Shown here in pieces: positions 1 to 8,702 of a DNA stretch of 64,000 bases. The stretch spans positions 248,001 to 312,000 of the forward strand of contig NZ_SSBL01000005.1 in the NCBI RefSeq assembly GCF_004795105.1, given 5' to 3'. The DNA comes from Streptomyces sp. A0642 (GTDB taxonomy: Bacteria > Actinomycetota > Actinomycetes > Streptomycetales > Streptomycetaceae). The number at the start of each line of letters is the position of its first letter. The stretch's first letter is position 1. The notes beneath the pieces are model-generated. The model made no database searches. It saw nothing but the letters and a program-made list of their open reading frames with translations, and had not been told where the DNA came from. A program made the translations under genes and the position numbers.

Positions 1-1153
1 GCTCGATGAGCTTGGTCATGATCCCTCCCTTGGTCTCGATGCCGAGGGACAGCGGGGTGACGTCGAGGAGCAGGACGTCCTTGACCTCGCCCTTGAGGAC
101 ACCGGCCTGGAGCGAGGCGCCGATGGCGACGACCTCGTCCGGGTTCACGCCCTTGTTGGCTTCCTGGCCGCCCGTGAGCTCCTTGACGAGCTCGGCTACG
201 GCCGGCATGCGGGTCGAGCCACCGACGAGAACGACGTGGTCGATCTCGGAGAGCTGGATGCCCGCGTCCTTGATGACGTTCTGGAACGGGCTCTTGCAGC
301 GGTCCAGGAGGTCGGCGGTGAGCTGCTGGAACTGCGAGCGCGTGAGCTTCTCGTCCAGGTGCAGCGGGCCCTCGGCCGACGCCGTGATGTAGGGCAGGTT
401 GATCGAGGTCTCCGTCGAGGACGACAGCTCGATCTTCGCCTTCTCCGCGGCTTCGCGCAGACGCTGGAGAGCCATCTTGTCCTTGGACAGGTCCACGCCG
501 TGCCCGTTGGCGAACTGCTTCACCAGGTAGTCGACGACGCGCTGGTCCCAGTCGTCGCCACCGAGGTGGTTGTCGCCGTTCGTGGCCTTCACCTCGACGA
601 CGCCGTCGCCGATCTCCAGGAGGGACACGTCGAAGGTGCCGCCACCGAGGTCGAAGACGAGGATCGTCTGGTCGTCCTTGTCGAGCCCGTACGCCAGCGC
701 GGCGGCCGTCGGCTCGTTGACGATACGCAGGACGTTCAGGCCCGCGATCTCGCCGGCCTCCTTCGTCGCCTGACGCTCGGAGTCGTTGAAGTACGCCGGG
801 ACGGTGATGACCGCGTCGGCCACCTTCTCGCCCAGGTAGGACTCGGCGTCACGCTTGAGCTTCTGCAGGATGAAGGCGCTCATCTGCTGCGGGTTGAAGC
901 TCTTGCCGTCGATCTCGATCTTCCAGTCAGTGCCCATGTGGCGCTTGACCGAACGGATCGTCCTGTCGACGTTCGTCACTGCCTGGCGCTTGGCGACCTC
1001 GCCTACCAGAACCTCGCCGTTCTTCGCGAAGGCGACGACGGACGGCGTGGTCCTGGCGCCTTCGGCGTTGGTGATGACGGTGGGCTCGCCGCCTTCGAGA
1101 ACGCTGACGACGGAGTTAGTCGTGCCCAGGTCGATGCCGACCGCACGTGCCAT
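1..1153 (-). CDS. dnaK: Molecular chaperone DnaK (Hsp70), N-terminal part, cut by the window edge
   Basis: This is an ATP-dependent cytosolic chaperone that works with DnaJ and GrpE. The visible 384 residues cover the Hsp70 ATPase domain. They show the phosphate-1 motif GIDLGTTNS near residue 6, the [15 protein letters not shown] segment, the phosphate-2 motif [17 protein letters not shown], the adenosine motif [11 protein letters not shown] and the linker-proximal [18 protein letters not shown]. The substrate-binding domain lies outside the window to the left. The ATG start is fixed by [13 protein letters not shown], the usual actinobacterial N-terminus. Two HAIR operators lie just upstream, which predicts HspR-repressed heat-shock control. 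In Streptomyces this gene heads the dnaK-grpE-dnaJ-hspR operon; only dnaK is visible here. Confidence 0.97.
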   Translation of the reverse strand, partial: MARAVGIDLGTTNSVVSVLEGGEPTVITNAEGARTTPSVVAFAKNGEVLVGEVAKRQAVTNVDRTIRSVKRHMGTDWKIEIDGKSFNPQQMSAFILQKLKRDAESYLGEKVADAVITVPAYFNDSERQATKEAGEIAGLNVLRIVNEPTAAALAYGLDKDDQTILVFDLGGGTFDVSLLEIGDGVVEVKATNGDNHLGGDDWDQRVVDYLVKQFANGHGVDLSKDKMALQRLREAAEKAKIELSSSTETSINLPYITASAEGPLHLDEKLTRSQFQQLTADLLDRCKSPFQNVIKDAGIQLSEIDHVVLVGGSTRMPAVAELVKELTGGQEANKGVNPDEVVAIGASLQAGVLKGEVKDVLLLDVTPLSLGIETKGGIMTKLIE

Positions 1154-1174
1154 TTCAATTCCTCCAACTGACTA

Positions 1175-1195
1175 CTTGAGTGGATCTGACTCAAG
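1175..1195. promoter_or_regulatory. HAIR operator 1 (HspR binding site) of dnaK
   Basis: A perfect inverted repeat CTTGAGT-N7-ACTCAAG lies 21 bases upstream of the dnaK start. It matches the HAIR consensus bound by the repressor HspR in Streptomyces. The match is seen in the sequence; the binding is inferred from the known system. Confidence 0.92.
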
Positions 1196-1226
1196 GATGC
1201 ACGACACCCGTCCCGGAGTCAACAGA

Positions 1227-1247
1227 CCTGAGTCGAGGCGACTCAAC
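1227..1247. promoter_or_regulatory. HAIR-like operator 2 upstream of dnaK
   Basis: A second, slightly degenerate copy (CCTGAGT-N7-ACTCAAC) lies 31 bases beyond the first. Multiple HAIR sites upstream of dnaK are known in Streptomyces. The rest of the 350-base gap (1154-1503) between dnaK and the divergent sugar transferase gene shows no convincing gene. Confidence 0.75.
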
Positions 1248-1503
1248 TAACGTGCAGGCATTCCTCGCTACCAGCCGAACCACCAGCCAGAACGCCGCGC
1301 CGGGCGCAGACGAGCACGTTCCCCCCACCGGCGATCGGACGCCCGTCGGGCCCGCATACGGGCGACACCTGCCCCTCCCCACGGGTCACACGACCCTCCC
1401 CATCATCGCCTCATGGGATCGTTCTGTCACAAAATGGCGTGAGCCGCACAAAACAGGCACGCGAATCGCCGACTCCGTCAGCCGACCCAGGCAGGTGCGA
1501 ACG

Positions 1504-2196
1504 ATGCAGAAGCAGTGGCAGAGCCACGGCCCCCGGCGCCGGCCGGGGCCCGCGCGTCGCACCTGGCAGCCGCCGCGCCCACCCCGTCTCACGGCCGCCC
1601 GCGAAGCCCTGCGGGCCCTGCTCCCGGCAGTGCCGCCCCGCCCCACCGCCAAACGCGTCATGGACCTGACGCTCGGCTCGGCCCTGCTGCTCCTGGCCGC
1701 ACCCCTGCTCGCCACGGCCGCCCTCGTCCTCGCCGTCCGGCGCGGCCCCGCAGGCGCGCTGACGCGCTCCACCCGGATCGGAGCCGACGGCAGAGCGTTC
1801 ACCCTGCGGTCGCTGCGCACCCGCAGGCTGCGCCTGCACGTCCTCTCGCGGCTCCCCCACGTCGTACGGGGCGAGCTCTCCCTCGTCGGCCCGGTCCCGC
1901 TGGCACCGGGCGACGTACGCGGCAGGCCGACGGGTGCGAGAGACTGGCGACGGGAACTGAAACCCGGCCTGACCGGCCTGGCCCAGATCCGCCACCGCTC
2001 GGCGATGCCGTGGGACGAGCCCGACCTCCTCGACCGGCACTACGCCGAGCACCACCGCCCGGGCCTGGACCTGGCGATCCTCGCGGAAGCCGTCGGCGCA
2101 CCCCTGCTCCGGGCGGCCCGGAGCCTCGCCGGAGGCGGCAAGGCGGACCTGAGCGACACAGATCACCGCCTGCCCGGCTACAGGACGGTGGAATAA
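1504..2196 (+). CDS. Degenerate bacterial sugar transferase (phosphoglycosyltransferase-like) membrane protein
   Basis: A 230-residue protein. After a basic, proline-rich N-terminus of about 45 residues come KRVMDLTLGSALLLLAAPLL (re-entrant membrane helix), a GxxGxxF-like RIGADGRAFTLRSLRT, then GELSLVGPVPL and ELKPGLTGLAQI. These are the landmarks of the family that moves a phosphosugar onto undecaprenyl phosphate. The segment between RSLRT and SLVGP is much shorter than usual, and the catalytic Asp-Glu of the family (in SLDELPQ) is replaced by Ser-Arg (VLSRLPHV). Enzymatic activity is therefore doubtful. The ATG at 1504 was chosen because the longer frame runs into the dnaK operators. It is divergent from dnaK. 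Confidence 0.72.
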   Translation: MQKQWQSHGPRRRPGPARRTWQPPRPPRLTAAREALRALLPAVPPRPTAKRVMDLTLGSALLLLAAPLLATAALVLAVRRGPAGALTRSTRIGADGRAFTLRSLRTRRLRLHVLSRLPHVVRGELSLVGPVPLAPGDVRGRPTGARDWRRELKPGLTGLAQIRHRSAMPWDEPDLLDRHYAEHHRPGLDLAILAEAVGAPLLRAARSLAGGGKADLSDTDHRLPGYRTVE

Positions 2197-2225
2197 GTGG
2201 ATAGTGTCAGCACAGACTGATTAAG

Positions 2226-2239
2226 TTACTGCTTAGTAA
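2226..2239. promoter_or_regulatory. Palindrome TTACT-N4-AGTAA upstream of etfD
   Basis: A perfect 5-bp inverted repeat with a 4-base spacer lies 48 bases before the EtfD-like gene in an AT-rich patch. The layout fits a TetR-type operator. The cognate regulator is not in the window. Confidence 0.45.
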
Positions 2240-2287
2240 GCAACCCTCAACGCTGGATCCCACCCTCGCAGGCCCGAGGAGCCACCC

Positions 2288-4555
2288 ATGCAACTCGCCG
2301 CGATCATCGTGTCGCTGGTGCTGACCGTCGTCGGCGTTGCGCTCATCGCCCGAGCGGTCGCGCAGATCTACCGGTTCGTCCGCATCGGACAGTCGGTACC
2401 GGCAGGCAGCCGCACCGACGACCCCAAGCAGCGCACGATCACCCTGGTCAAGGAGTTCCTCGGCCACACCCGGATGAACCGGTGGGGCATCGTGGGCTTC
2501 GCGCACTGGTTCGTCGCGATCGGCTTCCTGACGCTGCCGCCGACGCTGCTCCAGGCGTACGGACAGCTCTTCAAGGCCGACTGGGTGCTGCCCGTCATCG
2601 GTGAATGGCTGCCGTTCGAGCTGTACATCGAGTTCATCGGCCTGATGACGACGGTCGGCATCCTGGTGCTGATCGCCATCCGGCTGCTGAACCTCCCCTC
2701 CCGGGCGGGCCGCAAGTCGCGGTTCGCGGGCTCGAAGGCCTGGCAGGCGTACTTCGTCGAGTACGTCATCCTCGTCATCGGCCTGGCGATCCTGACCCTG
2801 CGCGGCCTCGAGGGCGCGATCCACCACGTCGGCGGCTACGAGGCCGCGTACTTCGTCTCGTACCCGCTGGTCCTCGCCTTCAAGGGACTCGCGCTCGGCA
2901 CGTTGCAGAACCTCATCTACTTCGTCGCGATGATCAAGATCGGCACCTCGCTGATCTGGATGATCACGGTCTCGCTCAACACCAACATGGGTGTGGCCTG
3001 GCACCGCTTCCTCGCCTTCCCCAACATCTGGTTCAAGCGCAACGCCGACGGCGACGTCGCGCTGGGCGCGCTGCAGCCGATGACCAGCGGCGGCAAGGAG
3101 ATCGACTTCGAGGACCCGGGCGAGGACGACGTCTTCGGCGTCTCCCAGGTCGAGCAGTTCTCCTGGAAGGGCATCCTCGACTTCTCCACGTGCACGGAGT
3201 GCGGGCGCTGCCAGTCGCAGTGCCCCGCCTGGAACACGGGCAAGCCCCTCTCCCCGAAGCTCCTGATCATGTCCCTGCGCGACCACGCGCACGCCAAGGC
3301 CCCGTACCTGCTGGCCGGCGGCGGCAAGGACATGGAGGGCAACGAGAAGGCGACCGAGGAGCAGCTCAAGGACGTCCCGGCCGCCGCCCTCGCGGAGGCC
3401 GAGCGCCCGCTGATCGGCACGGTCGAGGAGAACGGCGTCATCGACCCGGACGTGCTCTGGTCCTGCACCACCTGCGGTGCGTGCGTGGAGCAGTGCCCGG
3501 TCGACATCGAGCACATCGACCACATCGTCGACATGCGCCGCTACCAGGTGATGATCGAGTCCGCGTTCCCGTCCGAGGCGGGCACGATGCTCAAGAACCT
3601 GGAGAAGAAGGGCAACCCCTGGGGGCTCGCCAAGAAGCAGCGCGTCGAGTGGACCAAGGAGGTCGACTTCGAGGTCCCGATCGTCGGCAAGGACGTCGAG
3701 GACCTCACGGAGGTCGACTACCTCTACTGGGTCGGTTGCGCGGGCGCCCTGGAGGACCGGGCGAAGAAGACCACGAAGGCGTTCGCGGAGCTCCTGCACA
3801 TCGCGGGCGTCAAGTTCGCGATCATGGGCGGCGACGAGAAGTGCACGGGCGACTCGGCCCGCCGCCTGGGCAACGAGCCGCTGTTCCAGCAGCTCGGCCA
3901 GGAGAACGTCGCGATGCTGAACATGGCGTTCGGCGAGGACGACGAGGACGACTCCACCAAGAAGGCGAAGTCGTCGAAGAAGATCGTCGCGACCTGCCCG
4001 CACTGCTTCAACACCATCGCGAACGAGTACCCGCAGCTCGGCGGCGAGTACGAGGTCATCCACCACACGCAGCTGCTCCAGCACCTCGTCGACGAGGGCA
4101 AGCTGATCCCGGTGACTCCGGTCGAGGGTCTGATCACGTACCACGACCCCTGCTACCTGGGCCGCCACAACAAGATCTACACGCCCCCGCGCGAGATCAT
4201 CGCCAAGGTCCCGGGTCTGCGGAACGAGGAGATGCACCGCCACAAGGAGCGCGGCTTCTGCTGCGGCGCCGGTGGTGCCCGGATGTGGATGGAGGAGCGG
4301 ATCGGCAAGCGCATCAACAACGAGCGCGTCGACGAAGCTCTCTCCCTCAACCCGGACATCGTCTCCACCGCCTGCCCGTTCTGCCTCGTCATGCTGACCG
4401 ACTCGGTCAACGGCAAGAAGAACGACGGCAAGGCGAAGGAGTCGATCCAGGTGGTCGACGTGTCGCAGCTGCTGCTCGACTCCGTGAAGACCCCGGCCGA
4501 CCCCGCGGGCGAGCCGGAAGCGGCTGACGCACCGGAGCCGGAACCGGTGAAGTAA
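2288..4555 (+). CDS. etfD: EtfD-type membrane iron-sulfur oxidoreductase (electron transfer from ETF to the quinone pool)
   Basis: A 755-residue protein. Residues 1-240 form a membrane region like the nitrate reductase gamma subunit (five or so helices). Two 4Fe-4S clusters follow, CTECGRCQSQCP near 300 and CTTCGACVEQCP near 395. The C-terminal half holds two cysteine-rich CCG-type domains of the heterodisulfide reductase kind (CAG...CTG and DPCYLGRH...FCCGAGGARMW...CPFC). Mycobacterial EtfD (Rv0338c), which carries electrons from EtfAB to menaquinone during fatty acid oxidation, has this architecture, and that is the inferred role. The acidic and proline-rich C-terminus looks unstructured. 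It is a single gene closed by a strong hairpin. Confidence 0.85.
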   Translation: MQLAAIIVSLVLTVVGVALIARAVAQIYRFVRIGQSVPAGSRTDDPKQRTITLVKEFLGHTRMNRWGIVGFAHWFVAIGFLTLPPTLLQAYGQLFKADWVLPVIGEWLPFELYIEFIGLMTTVGILVLIAIRLLNLPSRAGRKSRFAGSKAWQAYFVEYVILVIGLAILTLRGLEGAIHHVGGYEAAYFVSYPLVLAFKGLALGTLQNLIYFVAMIKIGTSLIWMITVSLNTNMGVAWHRFLAFPNIWFKRNADGDVALGALQPMTSGGKEIDFEDPGEDDVFGVSQVEQFSWKGILDFSTCTECGRCQSQCPAWNTGKPLSPKLLIMSLRDHAHAKAPYLLAGGGKDMEGNEKATEEQLKDVPAAALAEAERPLIGTVEENGVIDPDVLWSCTTCGACVEQCPVDIEHIDHIVDMRRYQVMIESAFPSEAGTMLKNLEKKGNPWGLAKKQRVEWTKEVDFEVPIVGKDVEDLTEVDYLYWVGCAGALEDRAKKTTKAFAELLHIAGVKFAIMGGDEKCTGDSARRLGNEPLFQQLGQENVAMLNMAFGEDDEDDSTKKAKSSKKIVATCPHCFNTIANEYPQLGGEYEVIHHTQLLQHLVDEGKLIPVTPVEGLITYHDPCYLGRHNKIYTPPREIIAKVPGLRNEEMHRHKERGFCCGAGGARMWMEERIGKRINNERVDEALSLNPDIVSTACPFCLVMLTDSVNGKKNDGKAKESIQVVDVSQLLLDSVKTPADPAGEPEAADAPEPEPVK

Positions 4556-4580
4556 CCGGAAACCGCGCCACGCGTTGCAC

Positions 4581-4619
4581 AAGCGGCCGGACCTGCCTCG
4601 GGGGCAGGACCGGCCGCTT
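4581..4619 (+). terminator. Hairpin terminator after etfD
   Basis: AAGCGGCCGG pairs with CCGGCCGCTT, and an inner stem CCTGCC pairs with GGCAGG. There is no U-tract, as is common in Streptomyces. Confidence 0.8.
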
Positions 4620-4714
4620 CTGCTTCCCCGCTCGGGTGACGCATCATGGGGGACGGCCGGGAGGAAAGTGGCGGCCGGAACGACGTTGTACGAGGTATTC
4701 CTGCGGGGGTACGT

Positions 4715-5980
4715 ATGCGGAGGTACCCCGTGCGGATACGCATCGCAAGAGCCACAGCAACAGCGACCGCGACCGCGACCGCGACAGTCCCAGCTGCGGC
4801 CACAGCCACCGCCACGGCCACAGCCACGGCCACGGCCACGGCCACGGCGCGAAACGGCCGGACGCCCGGCGCGGCGACCCGCGCGGCAGCCGCTGCGGCG
4901 TTCGGCTGCGTCCTTCTGCTGACGGCGTGCGCGGGTACGCCCGCCTCCCCGGCCCCCAAGAACGGCGACGCCCCGCCCACCGCCCTCTCCGGCCTGGCGG
5001 GCGCCGAACGCCGCGCCGTCCCGCACGGCACCGGCGGCCGGACCCCCGACGACTTCAACGGCGACGGCCACCGCGACCTCGTCCTCGACCACCTGGTGAA
5101 GCCGGCGGCCGACAGCCGGGAGGACGCCGGGATCGGCATCGTGTACGGCTCCGCGACCCGCGGCCTCGACCCGTCCGTACGCCAACTGCTCAGCGCGCAC
5201 GCCAACGCCGCGAAGTCCGGCGACACCCTCCCGTCGGCGTTCGACGCCGAGGCGTCGTGCGACCTGGACCGGGACGGCTTCACCGATCTGATCGTGGGCA
5301 CCGACCCCCCGTACAACGGCATCGGCCGCCCACCCGTACCGCTGCAGATCCTGTTCGGCTCCCCGGAGGGCCTCACCGGCAAGGCGGTCACCCTGCGGAT
5401 CCCGGACCGGGCCCGCTTCGGCAACGTCCGGCCGGACCACCCCGTCTGCGGCGACTTCGACGGCGACGGGAGGCCGGACCTGGCCGTGACGGCGAGCGCG
5501 GGACGCTTCAGCTTCCTGCGGGGCCCGTTCACCCGCGACGGCCGCCCGCGCGCCGCCGGCGCGGCCCTTCCTGGCGCCGGCCCCGTCCTCGCCGCCCCCG
5601 AGCCCCGGACGGACACGAACGGCGACGGGTACGACGACCTGGTGTACACGGCCCTCCCCCGTGAACCCGGCACCACCGGCACGGGCGCGCTGCTGCTCGG
5701 CAGCCCGGACGGACCGGGCCGCCCGGGTGGCACGTACCGCTTCCACGCCCCGGCCGCGGCCCTCCCGACAGCACCCCTGCGCACGGCCCCGGGCCACGCC
5801 CCGGCCCGTGCGGAAACGACTCTTCTCCGGCGCTACGCGGACTTCGACAGCGACGGGAAGCCGGACACGGTGGTCCGTACGCACCGGGGCGAGAGCGCCG
5901 ACCTCATCGCGCTGTACCCGGCGGCAACGCCGGACCGACCGCTGATCACGTTCACCACCGCCCTCTTCACAGCGGGCTGA
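4715..5980 (+). CDS. FG-GAP/VCBS-repeat lipoprotein with a Thr-Ala repeat before the signal peptide
   Basis: A 421-residue predicted lipoprotein. The lipobox LTAC follows a hydrophobic AAAAAFGCVLL segment. It has at least five Asp-rich calcium loops of the FG-GAP type (DFNGDGHRD, CDLDRDGFTD, DFDGDGRPD, DTNGDGYDD, DFDSDGKPD), so a beta-propeller on the outer face of the membrane is likely. The start at 4715 has GGGGG five bases upstream. Between start and signal peptide lies an odd stretch of Thr-Ala dipeptides encoded by a hexanucleotide repeat. No ATG or GTG in the frame lies after the repeat and before the lipobox, so the repeat must be translated if the lipoprotein is made. The specific function is unknown. 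Confidence 0.8.
   Translation: MRRYPVRIRIARATATATATATATVPAAATATATATATATATATARNGRTPGAATRAAAAAAFGCVLLLTACAGTPASPAPKNGDAPPTALSGLAGAERRAVPHGTGGRTPDDFNGDGHRDLVLDHLVKPAADSREDAGIGIVYGSATRGLDPSVRQLLSAHANAAKSGDTLPSAFDAEASCDLDRDGFTDLIVGTDPPYNGIGRPPVPLQILFGSPEGLTGKAVTLRIPDRARFGNVRPDHPVCGDFDGDGRPDLAVTASAGRFSFLRGPFTRDGRPRAAGAALPGAGPVLAAPEPRTDTNGDGYDDLVYTALPREPGTTGTGALLLGSPDGPGRPGGTYRFHAPAAALPTAPLRTAPGHAPARAETTLLRRYADFDSDGKPDTVVRTHRGESADLIALYPAATPDRPLITFTTALFTAG
4751..4849 (+). repeat. Hexanucleotide GCNACN tandem repeat (Thr-Ala coding)
   Basis: About 16 near-identical 6-base units (GCCACG, GCGACC, GCCACA) interrupted once. The repeat keeps frame because the unit is two codons. It lies in the n-region of the FG-GAP lipoprotein. 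Confidence 0.85.
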
Positions 5981-6089
5981 GGGCAACCCCCCAGGGTTCC
6001 CTTAGGGGATGTCACAGCTGAGCGTCAAAGGCGGGCAAGTTCCCCCGCCCCTGCCACCGAGCCCGCACGGACCAGGTACGTTCGATTAC

Positions 6090-7007
6090 GTGGCTGGATT
6101 CAGGATCGGACGCGGCCGGGACAACCGCACCCCGCAGCAAGCGCGACAGCAACCGCGGCAGCAGCCGTACGGCACTCAGGCACCACCGCCGTACGGACAG
6201 CAGCAATGGCCTCCGACGGGAGGCAACGGCGCGCCGCCCCAGGGCGGCGGCTACCACGCGGGCGGGTACACCAGCGGCGGCGGCGACGAGCCGGAGTACT
6301 TCGCCGACCCGTACCCGCAGCAGCACGGTCACCACCCCCAGCACCCCCACCAGGGCGACCCGTACGCGAACAGCCCCGGTCACACCCAGGCCTTCAGCAT
6401 CAACGAGGACCCTTACGGCGACGGCAACACGTACCGCGCCGGCCAGGCCCCCGTCCAGCCCGCAGGCCCGCGCCTGCACTGGAAGCAGCTGCTGAGCGGC
6501 ATCGTGACCCGCCCCGGCCCGACGTTCTGGCAGATGCGCGACTACCCCGTCTGGGGCCCGGCGCTCGTCGTCACGTTCCTCTACGGCCTGCTGGCGCTGT
6601 TCGGCTTCGACCAGGCCCGCGACGACGCGATCAACGCGCCGGTCGGCAACGCCATCCCCTACGTCGTCATCACGGGCATCGGCTTCGTGATCGGCGGTCT
6701 GGTGCTCGGCGCGGTCACCCACACCCTCGCGCGCCAGCTCGGCGGCGACGGTGCGTGGCAGCCGACCGTGGGCCTGTCCATGCTCATCATGTCGATCACG
6801 GACGCCCCCCGCCTGATCTTCGCGCTCTTCCTGGGCGGCGAGAACTCCCTCGTCCAGATCCTCGGCTGGCTCACCTGGCTGGCGGCCGCGGCCCTGTTCA
6901 CCTCGATGGTGAGCAAGTCCCACGACCTGCCGTGGCCCAAGGCCCTGGGCGCGTCGGCGATCCAGCTGCTCGCACTGGTCTCGATCCTCAAGCTGGGAAC
7001 GATCTAG
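6090..7007 (+). CDS. YIP1-family integral membrane protein with a Gln/Gly/Pro-rich N-terminal tail
   Basis: About 305 residues. The first 125 are low complexity (Gln, Pro, Gly, His, Tyr) and probably cytoplasmic. LHWKQLLSGIVTRPGPTFWQMRD then leads into about five membrane helices (residues 145-305), the YIP1-domain layout seen in many Streptomyces proteins. GTG at 6090 (VAGFRIGRGRDNRTP) is preferred because this opening is the conserved one in the family as I recall it. An in-frame ATG at 6009 is the alternative but lacks a spaced ribosome site. Function is unknown; the family is linked to membrane organisation. Confidence 0.75.
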   Translation: MAGFRIGRGRDNRTPQQARQQPRQQPYGTQAPPPYGQQQWPPTGGNGAPPQGGGYHAGGYTSGGGDEPEYFADPYPQQHGHHPQHPHQGDPYANSPGHTQAFSINEDPYGDGNTYRAGQAPVQPAGPRLHWKQLLSGIVTRPGPTFWQMRDYPVWGPALVVTFLYGLLALFGFDQARDDAINAPVGNAIPYVVITGIGFVIGGLVLGAVTHTLARQLGGDGAWQPTVGLSMLIMSITDAPRLIFALFLGGENSLVQILGWLTWLAAAALFTSMVSKSHDLPWPKALGASAIQLLALVSILKLGTI

Positions 7008-7044
7008 CGGGACCGATCCGTAAAGAAGAACGCCGGGAAAGAAC

Positions 7045-7098
7045 GAGAGCCCCCGCGGCCGCCTCCGGAATCGACCGGAAGGGACTGCGGGGGCTCTC
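7045..7098. terminator. Bidirectional terminator between the YIP1-like gene and the phosphoribosyltransferase gene
   Basis: GAGAGCCCCCGC at 7045-7056 pairs perfectly with GCGGGGGCTCTC at 7087-7098. The two flanking genes converge on it. Confidence 0.85.
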
Positions 7099-7110
7099 GC
7101 GTCCCGTGCG

Positions 7111-7142
7111 TCAGGCGCTCAGGCGCTCAGGCGCTCAGGCGT
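7111..7142. repeat. 8-bp tandem repeat TCAGGCGC x4 covering a stop codon
   Basis: Four contiguous copies (the last ends in T). The last copy supplies the stop and final codon of the phosphoribosyltransferase gene on the minus strand. Every copy contains TCA, so each would also terminate that strand in its own phase. Confidence 0.9.
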
Positions 7143-7635
7143 CCAGAACCTGCCCGCTCCGCCGCACGACGGGCTTGTCGACACTCCACGGGAAGTTGAT
7201 CCAGCGATCGGTCTTCTTCCACACGTACTCGCACTTCACGAGCGAATGCGACTTCTCGTAGATCACGGCGGAGCGCACCTCGGCGACGTGATCGATGCAG
7301 AAGTCGTGCACCAGCTTCAGCGTCTTCCCGGTATCGGCGACGTCGTCGGCGATGAGGACCTTCTTGTCCGAGAAGTCGATGGCGTTGGGCACGGGCGCCA
7401 GCATGACGGGCATGTCCAGCGTGGTGCCCACGCCCGTGTAGAACTCCACGTTCACCAGGTGGATGTTCTTGCAGTCCAGCGCGTACGCGAGGCCGCCGGC
7501 GACGAAGACACCGCCGCGCGCGATGCTCAGCACGACGTCCGGCTCGTACCCGTCGTCGGCCACGGCCTGCGCCAGCTCCCGCACGGCATGCCCGAAGCCG
7601 TCGTACGTCAGGTTCTCCCGCGTCCCGTCACTCAT
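7135..7635 (-). CDS. Phosphoribosyltransferase (PRTase domain protein)
   Basis: A 166-residue type I PRTase fold. The PRPP-binding signature is VLIADDVADTGKTL near residue 95, preceded by the loop SIARGGVFVAGGLAYAL. This motif and length fit the xanthine/hypoxanthine PRTase-like proteins, but the hood region does not settle the substrate, so only the general class is given. It lies 6 bases downstream of dcd on the same strand, so the two probably form a nucleotide-metabolism operon. It ends in an 8-bp tandem array followed by a bidirectional hairpin. Confidence 0.88.
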   Translation of the reverse strand: MSDGTRENLTYDGFGHAVRELAQAVADDGYEPDVVLSIARGGVFVAGGLAYALDCKNIHLVNVEFYTGVGTTLDMPVMLAPVPNAIDFSDKKVLIADDVADTGKTLKLVHDFCIDHVAEVRSAVIYEKSHSLVKCEYVWKKTDRWINFPWSVDKPVVRRSGQVLDA

Positions 7636-7641
7636 CGCGCA

Positions 7642-8217
7642 TCACACCTGCGTCCGGTGGAAGTTCATGAAGGACCGCGACGCGGTCGGCCCGCGCTGCC
7701 CCTGGTACCGCGAGCCGTACCGCTCGGAGCCGTACGGGAACTCCGACGGCGAACTCAGCCGGAACATGCACAGCTGACCGATCTTCATCCCCGGCCAGAG
7801 CTTTATCGGCAGCGTCGCCAGATTCGACAGCTCCAGGGTCACGTGCCCGGAGAACCCGGGGTCGATGAACCCGGCCGTCGAATGCGTCACCAGCCCGAGC
7901 CGGCCGAGCGAGCTCTTGCCCTCCAGCCGCGACGCGAGATCGTCGGGCAGCGAGATGACCTCGTACGTCGAAGCGAGCACGAACTCACCGGGATGGAGGA
8001 TGAACGCCTCGTCCCCGTCCGGCTCGACGGTACGGGTCAGGTCGGCCTGCTCGACGGCCGGATCGATGTGCGGATAGCGGTGGTTCTCGAACACCCGGAA
8101 ATAGCGGTCGAGCCTCACATCGATGCTCGACGGCTGCACCATCGACGCATCGAAAGGATCAATACGTACGCGTCCGGCGTCGATCTCGGCCCGGATGTCC
8201 TTGTCTGAGAGAAGCAC
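7642..8217 (-). CDS. dcd: dCTP deaminase
   Basis: A 191-residue cytosolic enzyme converting dCTP to dUTP (or directly to dUMP in bifunctional relatives). The family signature [20 protein letters not shown] near residue 110 holds the catalytic region. [12 protein letters not shown] at the start and the C-terminal [12 protein letters not shown] loop that closes over nucleotide are both present, so the gene is complete. It is the first gene of a likely operon with the phosphoribosyltransferase. Confidence 0.96.
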   Translation of the reverse strand: MLLSDKDIRAEIDAGRVRIDPFDASMVQPSSIDVRLDRYFRVFENHRYPHIDPAVEQADLTRTVEPDGDEAFILHPGEFVLASTYEVISLPDDLASRLEGKSSLGRLGLVTHSTAGFIDPGFSGHVTLELSNLATLPIKLWPGMKIGQLCMFRLSSPSEFPYGSERYGSRYQGQRGPTASRSFMNFHRTQV

Positions 8218-8289
8218 CCACCGAGGATACGCAGAACGCGCGGGCCGGCCCCCATCGGGCCGCCCCGCGCGCCCTCCATCCGCTCTCCG

Positions 8290-8463
8290 CTACCGCTCCT
8301 CGAACACCACGGGCACGGCATGCCGCAACCGCGCGCAACGAGGACAACGGATAAGCCGCCCGGGACCGATCCGCGCGGGCCCGAGCTGCTGCATCGGGAA
8401 CGAGGCGGTAGCGAAAACGTGCCCTTCGGCACAGCGGACGACGGTGCGCTCCATGGAGTCCAT
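8290..8463 (-). CDS. Small conserved zinc-ribbon-like protein, 57 residues
   Basis: A short frame opening MDSMERTVVRCAEGHVF and containing IRCPRCARLRHAVPVV. The spacing C-x3-H ... C-x2-C suggests a zinc ribbon. A good ribosome site (GAAGGGAC) lies five bases before the ATG at 8463; a second ATG at 8454 is in frame. It lies upstream of dcd on the same strand, 72 bases away. I recall similar short proteins next to dcd in other Streptomyces, but could not check. Function unknown. Confidence 0.7.
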   Translation of the reverse strand: MDSMERTVVRCAEGHVFATASFPMQQLGPARIGPGRLIRCPRCARLRHAVPVVFEER

Positions 8464-8702
8464 CAAGTCCCTTCCCCATCAAGCCGTGGACGAGAAAGCC
8501 ACATTAGGGGATGAACAGGACGCCACCGCACGCGGCACTCCGGCCCCCACGCTACGCCCCCAACTCCCGCCCAGCACACCCCCGTCAACTCCCGGGCCAC
8601 CCCCCGACCCCACACCGCGCCACCCGCCCGGGCTCATGCCTCGGGGGGACTGCGATGGGGTACAGTGTGGAACGATGCGTCGCTGGCCAGCCAGTGCGTT
8701 AC

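Noticed and set aside
2207-5986. A 1259-codon open frame on the minus strand.
   Set aside because: It lies antisense to the EtfD-type gene and the FG-GAP lipoprotein gene, has low-complexity Arg/Val/Asp composition and no family motif. It is the usual high-GC shadow frame.
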